DNA of 64,000 nt, taken from Dendrobium chrysotoxum. Taxonomy: Eukaryota; Streptophyta; Magnoliopsida; Asparagales; Orchidaceae. A program made the position numbers and the translations under genes. This document shows, piece after piece, positions 51,380 to 62,694 of the stretch. The first letter of the stretch is position 1, and every line of letters starts with the position of its first letter. The stretch lies in assembly GCA_019925795.1 (NCBI GenBank), contig CM034305.1, positions 59,322,573 to 59,386,572 on the forward strand. Reading direction: 5' to 3'. The notes beneath the pieces are model-generated. The model saw nothing but the letters and a program-made list of their open reading frames with translations, was not told the origin of the DNA and ran no database searches.

Positions 51380-52070
51380 GATCGTCCTGGATGATCTCCA
51401 CATCGTCCTGGATGATCCAGTTAAAACAGAAACCCTAATTAGGGCGACTAAGTTAAGAGGGTCAGATTAAGCTGATCGTCCTGGACGATCTCCTGATCGT
51501 ACGGGACGATATGCCCAAATCAGAAATTCTCAGCCGCCAGATAAAGTTAGGCAAGTTCTTAATTTTAGATACTTGGTCTGATCGTCCCGGACGATACGTA
51601 TATCGTTTCGGACGATCCAGTACAATCATGCCTAATTTAATCTGGTAATTAAGGAAAGCAATTTATTTTTGGTTGATACGATCATATCATCCTGGACGAT
51701 CGCATGATCGTCCCGGACGATCTTGATCGTCTAGTGCATTTAAGCTGTACGTCTAGAACTATGTACAGGACGATTTGGGGCCTTTTTGAACTAATCGTAC
51801 AGGACGATGACCCCATCGTCCCGGACGATCAAGTCATTTTTTGGTCGTCCAGCACAGATTTCTCTGGACGACCCGAACTGTCTTCTGGACGATTTCCCTC
51901 AATTTGCACTAATCGTCCCGGACGATCGCAGGATCGTACGGGACGATATGAACAATTTTTTCTACTGATCATCCAAAAGAGCAAGATCGTCCTGGCTGAA
52001 ACAACTGAATTTGAACTGATCGTACAGGACGATCTACCGATCGTCCTGGACGATCTTGGCCGACCAGTTG
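51380..52070. repeat. array of atcgtcc-ggacgat palindromes in copia U3
   Basis: At least fourteen copies of near-perfect palindromes such as gatcgtcctggacgatc, gatcgtcccggacgatc and gatcgtacgggacgat lie 20 to 90 bases apart. Equivalent arrays are at about 1-560, 18590-19260 and 61260-61850. Confidence 0.9.
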
Positions 52071-52324
52071 AGATTTAGGGCAAATTTTAAGCCCTCCTTT
52101 AAAAGAACTTTTTCCAATTTTTGGAAAAATCTTTTGCTGCCTTCCTTCCCTGAGAAATCCTAGAGAGAGAGAGAGTTGGGAGAGAGAGAGAAGATCTTGT
52201 GAGGGGGAGTTAGTGAGGGATTCACTAAGGTTGCTCTGAGCACGGATCAGAGTCGTCTTCTCCGCTCGTCGTCTTTCGTCTAGTCGGTGTTCGTCGTGGG
52301 AGGATCGTTCGCAAGAAGATCCGG

Positions 52325-52445
52325 GGTTCTCTTCCCGCTTCAGGTGGAAGCAAAAGGAGTTCGTAGGTTCTCTGCCTGCTTCAGGAGGAAGCGAAAGGAG
52401 TTCGAAGGTTCTCTGCCTGCTTCAGGAGGAAGCGAAATGAGGTCG
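52325..52445 (+). repeat. three 41/41/39-bp tandem units in solo LTR
   Basis: Units begin ggttctctgcctgcttcagg (52325, 52366, 52407). The corresponding part of the S1 5' LTR (18150-18330) has worn versions (agaaccttgaatcctttt..). Confidence 0.9.
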
Positions 52446-52835
52446 GGTTCTCTGCCTCACCTTGTGCTGAAAAGGAGATTTTTGTACAGGCTTCTCCGCC
52501 TTGCTGTGGGAGCAAAAGGAGAGACACTTCTGTTTAGTGCAATACACGGAGGGGAGGCTCTGGGGAGTGGACGTAGGTCAAGTTGACCGAACCACTATAA
52601 AATCTGGTTTGCTTTTCTGATTCAATTCTGCACTTTAATTTTTTCTGATATTAACTGCTTGGGTGAATATCTGTGGTTGATCTTTTTATCGTTGTTTTAA
52701 TTCATTTCCGCTGCACGTTATAAAAAGATTTTCATAGTTATCGTGAAATTTTTAAATAACCAATTCACCCCCCCTCTTGGTTAGCCTCGGGACTAGTTCA
52801 CTAGGGCTTAACATCCCTATCGAACTTTTAGGGCC

Positions 52836-53070
52836 ATGATAAAGCATCAAGAAAAGAATGAGATATCTTTTTCCCATCCAAAAAATCAAAATCGTTCAAT
52901 CGATTGACCACCATTTCAGTCGAAGAAAGGCCGAAGGTAGAGGAATTGAAAAAATAACCAAAAAAATAAATAGGGCAAAAGAAGACTAGTAGAGAAGGAG
53001 CAGAGAATCACTTCCCAAAAGGAGAAGAAGGCTTCAAATGCCACGGTGGCCAGCATCATCAAGTAAGAGC
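52836..53070 (-). pseudogene. LINE2 ORF1, N-terminal part
   Basis: From an ATG near 53060 the minus strand gives, with one or two frame changes, STEMVVNRLNDFDFLDGKK and ISHSFLDALSWP, which meets the solo LTR and continues at 51126 as SLTFLNLKATSQHGLPSL. The FLDAL motif before the RNA-binding core is usual for plant L1 ORF1. The exact start is uncertain. Confidence 0.6.
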
Positions 53071-53139
53071 TACTAGGGCAAAAACCCTAGCAAAGCCCAT
53101 CAAATTCAACTACTAACCCTTATAGAAGAAAATGTAGTT

Positions 53140-53840
53140 CTATATATGTTCAATGACCATGTTATCAAAATCAAAAAACCACTATGACACCCTTTACATG
53201 CATTATTTCTCGAACTATTGTTATTGCACTTATTTTAGCTCTTAACTCAATTTTTAAATTCTCTTAATTTATTTTATTAAATTATTGTTAATTTTAAGGA
53301 AAACTTCAAGAAGTCTCATTCTTCATTCATTCTAGTTTCCAATGTTCATCGGTTAGAATAAATAAAAAGAATTTTATAACTTCATTTTACAAAAACCAAA
53401 AAAAAAACCCAAAAAAAAGAATTAATTTTTTTGTCATTTAATTCATGAATAGATTGTTCATTACTTAGTGAAATGTAAGATGGAAGAAGACCAAAAAAAA
53501 ACAAAAATAGCTCTTTTTCATGCAACTTTATTCTTAAGTAATGCATAAAATTTCCCATTAGAATTTCAAATAACACTAAAGTTTTTCATTTTTTTTAAAC
53601 CCATTATGCATCATTCTCAAAAAATTCATGTGGAAAATATATTTATAATACCAAATTTGATAATTCCCATTGGATGTTGGATTCTCATAATTTGATACTT
53701 TAGGTGGCATAAAATTACTACAACTAACTAAAACATAATACTTAATTAATGCATATAATTTTCCATTAGAAATCAAAATAAGAATGGAAGATTCTAAATT
53801 TTTTAAGACTCCTTAAGCATCTTTCTCTCTCTTTTTTTTT
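53140..53840. repeat. repeat R', third segment, with 209-bp tandem duplication
   Basis: It continues R' after LINE2: atgtggaaaatatattt (53630) and cattggatgttggattctc (53667) match R at 22620-22670. The segment from aatgcataaaatttccc (53540) is repeated from aatgcatataattttcc (53749), and LINE3 interrupts the second unit. Confidence 0.6.
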
Positions 53841-56356
53841 TTTTGATAAAGTGCATAAAGCAGTTTTATTGCTGAAAAGGAAGTTACAATAAGCTAGGTG
53901 ATTGATCCACAATCACAATCCTCCCTAAGTAAAGAAATAAAAATAGGAGGAACATTATTACAATCTAAGTCATCCCAGAAAAAATCAAAAGAGCAAGCCA
54001 AGTTGGCGCAAAAATTCACCAACTTATTACATTTCCTATTAACAGAATGAAATAAGACTTGATTGAAGTCTAGAAGAAAAGAAAAATGATGACTGTGAAG
54101 GCCATCCTCTTTGGTTGACTCTTTCTTGAAAAGCTTATGAATGTAATCAATAACATTCTTATTATCACCTTCAATGATGATGCCTTTGAAGTCCATTATC
54201 CATTCTTGAACATACTTGCTAAAATTCAAAATTGAAGAGAACTCCAGCTGAGCTGAGTCCCAATGCACCCCATTAACTCCAAAGGCAGACAGAAATCTAC
54301 CTCTATGATCACGACAAACGCCTCCTAAACCTGCTTGATAGTTGCTCTTCAGAGAAGCATCGATATTAAGCTTAATCCATCCGGGGGGAGGAGGAATCCA
54401 ATGAATGCTGGTTGGAATCCCAGTTGTCCGAATGATGATTAATACCAAAGGATACTGCAGCCAAGCTGATTGCATTAGATGGAATAACCACCAAACTATC
54501 CTCCTTACCACCGTGAGATAATTTATCCCTACTCTTCCAACAACCAAATACCACTGAACATTAAATGTTACCAATGAAAGGAAGGGAATCAGACAAAGAT
54601 TCCAATCCCAAATAGCATTCAGAAAGAGAGGAATAGATCGGGATCATAAAGCCCCAGGATCTAAGCGTCCTGAGAACCTGAAGCAGCTTAAAACATCTAA
54701 CAGTAATGTGTTCTGAACTCTCCACAAGCTTACAACCTCTTGGACAGTCACCGCAATCCAGCAGCCTTCTATACAATAAAAACTCATTCAAAGGAATAGC
54801 ATTGATAAGCAGTCTCCACCAGAACATCTACACACAAGGGCTGAGTTTAAGATCTCTCCTCCAATGCCAATTACACTCTTCCTCTCCCTTGCCTCTCATT
54901 TTATCCATCACTAAGGCAGATAAAGATTTTCCAGAAATCTTATAAATTAGCTCCATCTAATCTCCACCTAAATCAGGAAGAATAGGAACCCGTTTGATAT
55001 GTCAACAAGCTGCTGACCAAAAACCTGCTATAACTTTTCTTCAACCCAATTACCTTCACAAATGAACCAATCCAAACCTTGCAATTCACCGTCCAGTTCT
55101 GCAACAAAAGTTGGCCATATGCTGATTGAGTTATCCCAAATCCAGATATCCTCCAAGGTGTTTATTAGGTCTCCAGAAGAAACTTTCCACCTTACAATTT
55201 CTCTTAGACAATTGAAACCACTAATAATGATTTATAGCGTAGGCGAATTGTATCTTTTAGGCCTGAATGTTCCAAACAAGGTGACCATACTTACTAATAA
55301 GTACCCTGCTAAGAAAAGATTTAGACTTAGTAATCAGATTCCAAGCAAATTTGGCCCTCAAAGGACTAACCTTAGAAGCCGCCGACTGAACTCCTTGACC
55401 ACCAAACCTTCTAGGCAAGCAAAGAACATCCCAAGAGACATAGGAAAGTCCTTTTCTTCCATTCTGCTTATTCTACAAAAAGTCCCTACTCATTCTGTCC
55501 AACTCGTTCAGGACACCCATAGGGATTAAAGAATGGGATGAAGTATAAGTAGGAAGAGAAGAGAAAACCATCTTTACTAGAAGGACCTTACCTGCAAGAG
55601 AAATGAAATGATTTCCCCAGATGTTTAAAGTGTTATGAGCTTTTCCCACTAGCAGATTAAAATCAGATCCAATCAGCCTTCTCAAAGCAATTTTAATGCC
55701 AAGATAATTAATTTCCTTCACCACCTTGTAACCCAAAATTCTAGCTAGACGCCTCCTTCTAGATCTTGCAACTGACTTACCAAATAGAATAGCAGATTTT
55801 TGAATATTCACCCTCTAACCGGACCAATTATAGTAGTCCTTCAAGATCTTCTTAACAGTCATCACCTTACTACAATTGGCTTCCAAAAACACCACAATGT
55901 CATTAGCATATAACAAATGAGAAATTCTATCAACATTTGGAGCAATTTTGATGCCAAGACTCCTCCCCCTTTGAGTAACTGCATCCGAAAGCAATTGAGA
56001 GCAAAGAACAAAAAGACAAGAAGATAAGGGGCACCCTTGCCTAAACCAACTTTTCCCCTCAATCCAAGCCGATCTACTATCATTTAAAAGAATGGAGAAA
56101 TTCGAAAAAGAAACACATTGGAGTATAAGATTAGAAAACTTATCAGGAAATCTGAAATTGTCCAACACTTGCTTAAGAGTTAGCCAACTCATGCTATTGT
56201 AAGCTTGTTCCATGTCTACTTTGATTGCCATAAGGCCTTTTTTAGATTTGGAAAATCTAAACTTATTAAGAACTTCTTGAGCAAGTAAGACATGGTCAGA
56301 AATAGATCTACCTTTGACAAAGGCCGCCTGCTCTTTAGAGATGAGCTTAGGAAAGA
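53841..56356 (-). mobile_element. LINE3: L1-type LINE, 5'-truncated
   Basis: A T-run at 53830-53842 is the poly(A) of a minus-strand LINE. RNase H, zf-RVT and RT follow towards higher coordinates, and the element stops inside the RT domain (…KLISKEQAAFVKGR) at about 56356, where R' resumes with ttattttattatc. R has an uninterrupted version (ttttattattaaatttg, 22630). I could not fix a target duplication. Confidence 0.85.
53894..56231 (-). pseudogene. LINE3 ORF2 remnant (RT, zf-RVT, RNase H)
   Basis: RT is open at 55815-56231 with MAIKVDMEQAYNSMSW, GKSWFRQGCPLSSCLFVLCS and YANDIVVF at 55899-55910, where the catalytic YADD has become YAND. 55473-55811 continues with SLAGKVLLVKMVFSSLPTYT. The zf-RVT region is at 54561-54827 (WRLLINAIPLNEFLLYRR, CPRGCKLVESSEHI), and RNase H at 53894-54400 (GWIKLNIDASLKSNYQAGLG, GVCRDHRGRFLSAFG, IIEGDNKNVI). 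Stops lie between the pieces and about 55000-55470 is scrambled. It is related to LINE1 but clearly a different subfamily, with little identity in the zf-RVT region. Confidence 0.88.
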
Positions 56357-56610
56357 GTTATTTTATTATCAAATTTGAAAATTCTTATTGGATGTTGAAT
56401 TCTCATTAATTTTATACTTTGGGTATTATCTGAATGCTACTCGTCTATCAAGTTGGAGAAGTAAAAATGAAATAGAAGTTCTTTGAATTCCTACTTAAAA
56501 TAAAAAAAAATTGAAAAAAAATAATTGGTCCAACAAAACCCAAGCCATTGAGAAGGCTTGAAGTTGACTAACATAAGCCTAATTCATATAAATATATTCA
56601 TGAAAATTCA
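56357..56610. repeat. repeat R', last segment
   Basis: cttattggatgttgaattctc, atcaagttggagaagtaaaaatga and gcttgaagttgactaacataagcct align with R at 22650-22850. Confidence 0.65.
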
Positions 56611-57439
56611 CTAAAAATACTATCTATAAGGGAACATTAAACTTCCCTACAGGTATTTATTAGGGAAACTGATTTAATGAGACATCTTATAATGGTGTCA
56701 TTTACAAGAATGTTGATAAAGAGGTATGAGCACCTTTATGTGCCTTAACAACTAGACATTCTTGGAACATAAATTTAATGGAATGTTATCTAAATGATAC
56801 TCTTAATGTGTCCTAATAAACTAGCTATGTATCACTTTAATTCAATGAAAATATGAAAAATTGCTACAAATTTTAGGTGTCCTAAAAGGTGAGCCTAAAA
56901 TGTGTAATAATATGTCATAATTAAATTGCCCTAAAATAATAAGTCATAATTAAATTGCCCTAAAATGACACTATTAGCAGCCTCAATATATCATCTATCC
57001 AAAACCCATTAGATTCAATTATTAATTACTTATAATCTCTTCCCCTATTTTAATTGTTAATAATCAATCTCCAATCAAACGTATAAAAATCACACATGAG
57101 AGAACTTACATAAGCTTTATTTTACTCAAATAAAAAATTAATTTCATTTAATGAATCTAAAATTACTTAGTATTTTAAGTTTTTTCCATCGAAAGCTCCA
57201 TACATATATAAATTATCAATATATCAAAATAAATGCCTGCACAAAGCATTACAAAAACCCCACAATTTGTGCAGGTTTGAATTATAGTATATAAATCTTG
57301 TTTGAGGTGAGATGAGGTCTCATGTAGTAATCCATGTTGTCTTCCAGTTTTTTTTGTTGCAATCTCATGTAGCGTTAGTCATACCACATCAACCAATGCT
57401 TTCTACGAACTCCTACAATTAAATTATAAATTCCTTTAT
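56611..57439. other. unassigned AT-rich sequence, possible transposon end
   Basis: cactaaaaatact (56606) and repeated words gtgtcctaa (56826, 56874) suggest a worn DNA-transposon end. A 28-base word, gtcataattaaattgccctaaaat, is duplicated in tandem at about 56915-56970. No coding is seen. Confidence 0.25.
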
Positions 57440-58440
57440 TAAATGTTGGAAATTCAGGAACAATGATTCCCTTTGGGCTTACTATATGAATTCGAAATAT
57501 TGTAAGAATAAGCATCCTGCCATTTATTTTTTTTTAAGCAAGGGTAATTTTTTTTTTTGGAGAAGGTTATGTAATATAAAATGGCCTAGCAAATTAGCCA
57601 TTCAAAGCGGAATTTGTAATTCTTCATCTCATTTAAGAGAGGACGATTGGTCTAGTGTTTGGTCTTTTGACTCTCACTTCAACAATCATTCGACATCCAC
57701 ATTGAAAGTTCCTTGGTTCATTAAGGATGGTAAATGGTGTAATAACCTTCTCCTTGAGTTTGTTCCTCAAAGCATGGGGGATATCATTTGTGACATTCCT
57801 ATTAACACTAATTATAATTATTGAAATATTTTTAAATTATTTAAAGATGGTGATTTCATTTTAAATAAAGTTTGGAATCATTTTAGATCTAAGAGAGATT
57901 GTAATTCTATATTTGGAAAATTTTGGAATTCCTTTACTCATTTAAACTTTTTTATTTTAAGAGGGATAATTTTTAAATGTTTTATCCTTATTTATAGTAA
58001 ATTAAAAGAAAAAGGTTTTGTTTGGTATGGAAATGTTAATGTCGATATCATAATGAAACTCTTAGCCATATCTGTTTGAATGGCCAAGTTACTGCTAGGG
58101 TCTGGTCTTAATTAGAGAATGGTCTACAGCTAAAATTTAAGTTTAATGGTAAAAATTTCTTATCATTTTTAGTTGGATGGTTTGATTATGAAGTTAAAGG
58201 TCATATTCTTATAATTATCCCTTTGGTGGTTTTCTAGCTCTTATGGAATGAAAGGAATAACAGTAAGCATAATAGTGTTAAAATGAGCTCTCAAAGGGTT
58301 ATATGTACCTTGATATTCAAAATTTAGCAACTATTTAATGCAATTTTTTTGTCTTCCAAGAAATTCAGAGGGAGGAGAGCTTGGTCTACTTTCTTTAAAA
58401 TTGATTGTGGCAATAAATAATAATAATAATAATAATTTTC
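57440..58440 (+). mobile_element. LINE4: short L1-type ORF2 C-terminal fragment
   Basis: The plus strand reads SSHLREDDWSSVWSFDSHFN and KVPWFIKDGKWCNNLLLEFV (57486-57800), then in other frames FKDGDFILNKVWNHFRSK, KEKGFVWYGNVNVD and ILIIIPLVVF-LLWNERNNSK near 58200-58265. These follow the order of the C-terminal part of plant L1 ORF2. It ends in (AAT)n (58416-58436), a usual LINE tail. The 5' end is near 57440 and no target duplication was found. Broken by several stops. Confidence 0.7.
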
Positions 58441-59070
58441 ATTATGGATTTATGACAAACTATTTTTTTTTATAAACTTAGAATTATCTGATGTCTTGTA
58501 GCAGTAATAGTCAGGCCTAGATCGGACTGGTCCTGAAGTTTAATGCAAAATTGACCCTCCCGCTCCCTTATCTTGTTTGAACTAAACTGAAGGAAAGCCT
58601 GACTCCTTCCTCCCAATTGCGTGAACCGAGTAGGTTTTCTCTCATATGAGTAGGCCTAATGCCTCACCAACACTAATTCTCCTGTCTCCAATCATAAGAA
58701 TTTCATGATTCAGCCACCTTAAAGAATTCTCAAGCCTCACAACCTTCCCCTAGCTATTTAAAGCTAATAGGGGACACCTAGGGCATCAAGTTCTCTTCCT
58801 CCTTGCAACAATCACTAGATCTCTTCCCTATCCTTCCTATCCTATTCTCTCTCATAATTAGCAGCTGCCAAGCTTTCCTCTTCATTTCTTTGCCTCGACA
58901 ACACAACAACCACCAAAGTTGAATCTCTATTATTTTTTCTCTTTCTTGTTATATTTTCCCTAAATTAACACAATTGTTAAGCAAGGATTTGCTTCCTACT
59001 TCCTTATCTTAGATCATGGTTGAGCCTTCCTTCTCCTCCATTTCTTATTATTTGGGATCGTTCAACAACG
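58441..59070 (+). promoter_or_regulatory. promoter and first-exon candidate
   Basis: A TATA box TATTTAAA (58755-58762) is followed by a pyrimidine-rich leader from about 58788 with no ATG until 59016 (AGATCATGG, good context). The ATG opens MVEPSFSSISYYLGSFNN and runs 55 bases to a consensus splice donor, AACG|GTAAGT at 59071. Downstream sequence is T-rich and intron-like. It may be the first exon of a host gene whose intron was entered by copia P3, or part of an unrecognised LTR. No second exon was identified. Confidence 0.4.
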
Positions 59071-60943
59071 GTAAGTCTATATTAATATTTTTATTATTTG
59101 AATTGTTTAGATTTGATTGATAGTATTAGATCCTAATTAATTATACTTTCATGATTTCATATATTTTCTTTTGGCAACTCTTATTCGTGATTGTAGGGTA
59201 AATAAAATCTTTAAGATTCTTATAATTAGCATTATGTTCTTAGCTATGTTTATTACTCAAATGATTTGAAGTGCATACTTCTAACTAATTAAGTTTACTA
59301 CTTGTAGGACCATCAAGCCATTAATCTTATAGCTTTGTGAGTTCACTATTTAGTATGTTTTGATTTTCATGTTACTCACTTAGAGCAAGTAATTGTTATT
59401 TATTTTGGTTTGAGTGTACCTTTCCTTATGAAAAGGCATAAATTCATGTTAATTGTAATAGGATTTAGTAACTAGTTTTACTACCAGTCATATTATTGCT
59501 AATTTTTTTATTTTATGCATATGATCATAATGAATTAACCTATTTCCTAAAAATAAGATTCCTGATTATTGTCATGTAGCCTCTAATGTATCAATTTTTA
59601 TATTTTCATGCACATGCTCTAACTAAATGTAATAAATACTATATTGGCAATTCATATCTTATTATGCAAAAATATTCATCATATTAAAACCATAAAATTA
59701 ATAGAATGGTATTTATGAAAATGTTGGAAAATAATATGATTTGGTTTGTTGATGTGTATGTCGATAGAACCCTATTGGTTATTGGCTAGCCACCAAATGG
59801 CCCGAGTGATGACTCTATAAGAAATCACTAGATTTCCTTGGTTGGCGTTTATATTCTCGGTGTTGGGTATTTGATAAATTAACTATAGTGATATGCATAT
59901 GAATGTTTAAATATATAATTGAATATGATTTAAAAATAATAAATGACTAATAAGACATTTAGGGTATAATGATATCCAACATGATAGCGTTAGAATTATA
60001 TAATGTGTGGAGGATTTTACTATATGCATTAGTTTTATTAGCATATTAAAATCTATCATAAGAAGAATAGCATAACTCAAGGCTATTTTGATTTAGTGTT
60101 TAGAGGTTGTTACTACTCTTGCCTTTTTATTATTTGTACTACATCACTCATTCATTTGTCATTTATGCTTTGATAGATAGGATTTACTTGATGCATTTGA
60201 TTTATCAAACTAACCAGTTGTCTCTTTTTTATAGCAAGTCCTATAGTGTTTAGTAGACCATCACTTCAGGAATAAAGTTACTAACATAAGACTATTTTAG
60301 GTATTTTATATTCTTTTATAGTTTATTATGTTATGGTTTTTATTCTGAGGGTTGGGTAGTTTTTCCTATCATTTATGTACTACCTGCCTCTACTTGTATC
60401 AGTATTATTACTACTTGGATGTACTATTTAGTTGCATTCTATTAATGAATTAGTTTTTTAATTCACTTTATATGTTTATTTTGGTGTATATGAATATCCT
60501 GTTGTATCACTTGTATATACATGTTTCTCTTTATGAATACAAAATAGATATTCTATCCCTTCAATGCATCTTGTGTCACCGGGGTATACTGCCTTTCGAA
60601 CATGATGTGTAATAATAGTATTGACTAGAATGTGCCATTTTAGAAAAGCTATTAATGAACTACTAAGATAGAGTAAACATATTGTATAGTATGGGTTAAT
60701 CTTTGGATAAATTCCATACTAAGATCTTTCTTGGATTATGGGCATTTTGAAGTGCTGTATTAAACCAGATTTCTATTTATCATTATTTATCATCTGTAGG
60801 TACATTATAGAGTAATAATACGGATTACATCTCTCTTAAGTCTTAGCTAATAGAAAATATCCTTTATCAGGGCTATTTTATAGTATAGGGTATGCTTTAG
60901 ATAAAGTCCATATAATATATCTCCAAATTCAATACCAACTATT
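59071..60943. other. AT-rich intron-like or intergenic sequence
   Basis: No open frame over 60 codons, no recognised repeat termini and no microsatellite. It could be intron 1 of the candidate gene that begins at 58788. Nothing further can be supported. Confidence 0.3.
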
Positions 60944-62636
60944 TGTTACAACTCGAGCTCATGAGTTTATAATTTTGATGATAATAAATATTATGGCTCA
61001 CATCATTATGTCTCATAGTATTTTAATTCTGTACTTGTTTGTGTGTATACTAACATTTCAGGAACATCATGCACCATACAACGAAGAATCAGAGCACAAG
61101 TTTAGGTAGAAGAGGGTATGCTGTAAAGATTCTGTAATATTCATTGATATAATTTTTAATTTTTTGAGTCAAGTCCTATAAAGGTGTTTATTAGATTGGT
61201 GACCATACACACACACACTTAAGGGAGTGAGATCTAGTGAATACCAGAAGTTAAACTTTTGAACTAATCGTACTAGACGATTTCGATCGTCCAGGACGAT
61301 CAGCTCATTGAACTAATCATACTGGATGATTTTAATCCTCCAGAACTATCATTTATGATCATGAAAATAGCCACCAATGATAATTTAGGTAAGGTTTTAT
61401 AATTCAAATTTTATTCTAATCATATAGGATGATATCCATCATACTAGACAATCAATACAAATCATGCCTAAATTAATCTTGTGATTAGGGGACTAATTAT
61501 GGTTAAATTGCTTAATCAGATCATCCAAGATGATCTGTATATCATACTGGAGGATATTTGTTGACATATTTAATTTTTTCTAATCATCCTAGATGAAAAC
61601 CATATATTTTCTCTAATCGTATAGGCGATTATCCTAGATGTCCTGAGACTGTTGCGGGATGATATATCGATTGCCACCCATCTTAAACTAATAATTCCAT
61701 ATGGTCGCGGGATCATATCGAATGATCTATACAAATTGTTGAACTAATCATACAGGACTATGCTGGACGTTTTAACTGGAAGGGCTATTTTGTACTAATC
61801 GTACATGATGATCTCAGGATCATCCTAGAAGATATTTGGCACCAGAATTAAATTGTTAGGATTTTTTAAGGCCCTATATTTAAGCTTTCTTTAAAGACAT
61901 TATATGTGTCTTTGGCATGTATTGAGTCTTCGTTGTTCTGGAGAAAACTTAAAGAGAGAGCCTTGAAAGGGAGAGAGGAAAGGGTGGAGTTTTAGTTGGA
62001 GAAGATCCTTGGAGGGGGTTTCAAGGGACTATGGAGGGCGTTTCACATGATTGCTCCAGCAAGCTTGCACCTTATTACCATCAAATTCAAGGTTCATCTT
62101 GAGGAAAGTTTTGGGTAGAAGAAGATCTCTTTGGTATCAAAGGACCTGGCTCCTCCGCCGCACCAGGGAAGGTGAAAGGGATTTGTGGTACTCTGACATC
62201 TCTTCGAGGGAGAAAAAGGAGTCTAGGTCTTCTACCTGTGAAAGGAGTTTCGGTTCTCTGCTGCACCGGATTGGTGGAAGAGATTTTGTAAGGGCTTTTC
62301 CACCTAGCTGTAGGGGCTGAAGGAGATTCACTAAAGGTTTAGTATAATACATGGAATGGGAGATTGTGGGAGTGGACATAGGTCAGGTTGGATTGAACCA
62401 CTATAAATCTAGTGTGCTCATTAATTATTTTTTCACTTTATTTTTACTATAATTAAATGCTTAGATGAAATCTCTGATTTATCTTTTTATTATTGATTAA
62501 ATTCATTTCCGCAGAAACATATAAAAATAGTTTTCTTTTTATTAAAGAAGTTTTTTACTATCTGATTCACCCCCCTCCCCTCTTCATTAGCCTTAGGATT
62601 AGTTCTTTAAGATTTAACACCCCTTACAAAGTTTTA
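60944..62636 (+). repeat. 5' LTR of copia P3
   Basis: It starts TGTTACAACTCGAGCTC and ends near aaagttttaa two bases before the primer-binding site. Shared blocks include cacacacacacttaagggag (61208), the palindrome array (61260-61850), TATATTTAA (61875-61883, TATA-like) and cccctcttcattagcc. Length of about 1.69 kb equals that of the solo LTR. Confidence 0.85.
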
Positions 62637-62638
62637 AG

Positions 62639-62653
62639 TGGTATCAAAGCGGG
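62639..62653 (+). promoter_or_regulatory. primer-binding site of copia P3
   Basis: TGGTATCAAAGCGGG; plant copia elements use TGGTATCAGAGC, complementary to initiator tRNA-Met. One mismatch in the first twelve bases. Confidence 0.88.
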
Positions 62654-62694
62654 ATTCATAAATTAAGTTTTTGAAAACTTTTGAATTTTGATTA

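Larger units (their letters stand above)
51132..52830 (+). mobile_element. solo copia LTR (Sirevirus/Maximus-like), best-preserved copy
   Basis: It runs from TGTTGCAAATCTGG to CGAACTTTTA and is flanked by the 5-bp TSD gggcc (51127-51131, 52831-52835). Both flanks are LINE2 ORF1 and rejoin in frame, so it is a solo LTR left by recombination. It is the S1/P3 family: it shares aaccttgcacacacacactc, accactataaaatctgg and caattcaccccccctcttgg. U3 holds the palindrome array (51380-52070). A TATA-like cctttaaaag lies near 52100. Many CpGs survive, so this copy is younger or less methylated than the others. Confidence 0.92.
32185..53139 (-). mobile_element. LINE2: ORF1-only L1-type LINE with two nested LTR insertions
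   Basis: On the minus strand the order is a 5' UTR with ctagggtttttgccctag, ORF1 (52836-53070, 50730-51131 and 32890-33786 after removing insertions), then a 3' UTR whose terminal 70 bases match LINE1. After removing the gypsy G2 (33787-50724) and the solo copia LTR (51132-52830), about 2.3 kb remain. No endonuclease, RT or RNase H sequence is present. A likely imperfect target duplication, ctatatgtatatg against ctatatatg, lies at about 32176-32188 and 53140-53148, and R runs without a break across the corresponding site near 22430. Confidence 0.75.

Noticed and set aside
51380..52070. Regularly placed palindromic repeats that recall a CRISPR array
   Set aside because: Spacing is irregular, repeats vary, the sequence is an LTR with a TSD in plant DNA, and there are no cas genes.
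53820..56370. A target-site duplication for LINE3 (ctttctctc / ggaaagag)
   Set aside because: The two words are in inverted rather than direct orientation, so they cannot be a duplication.
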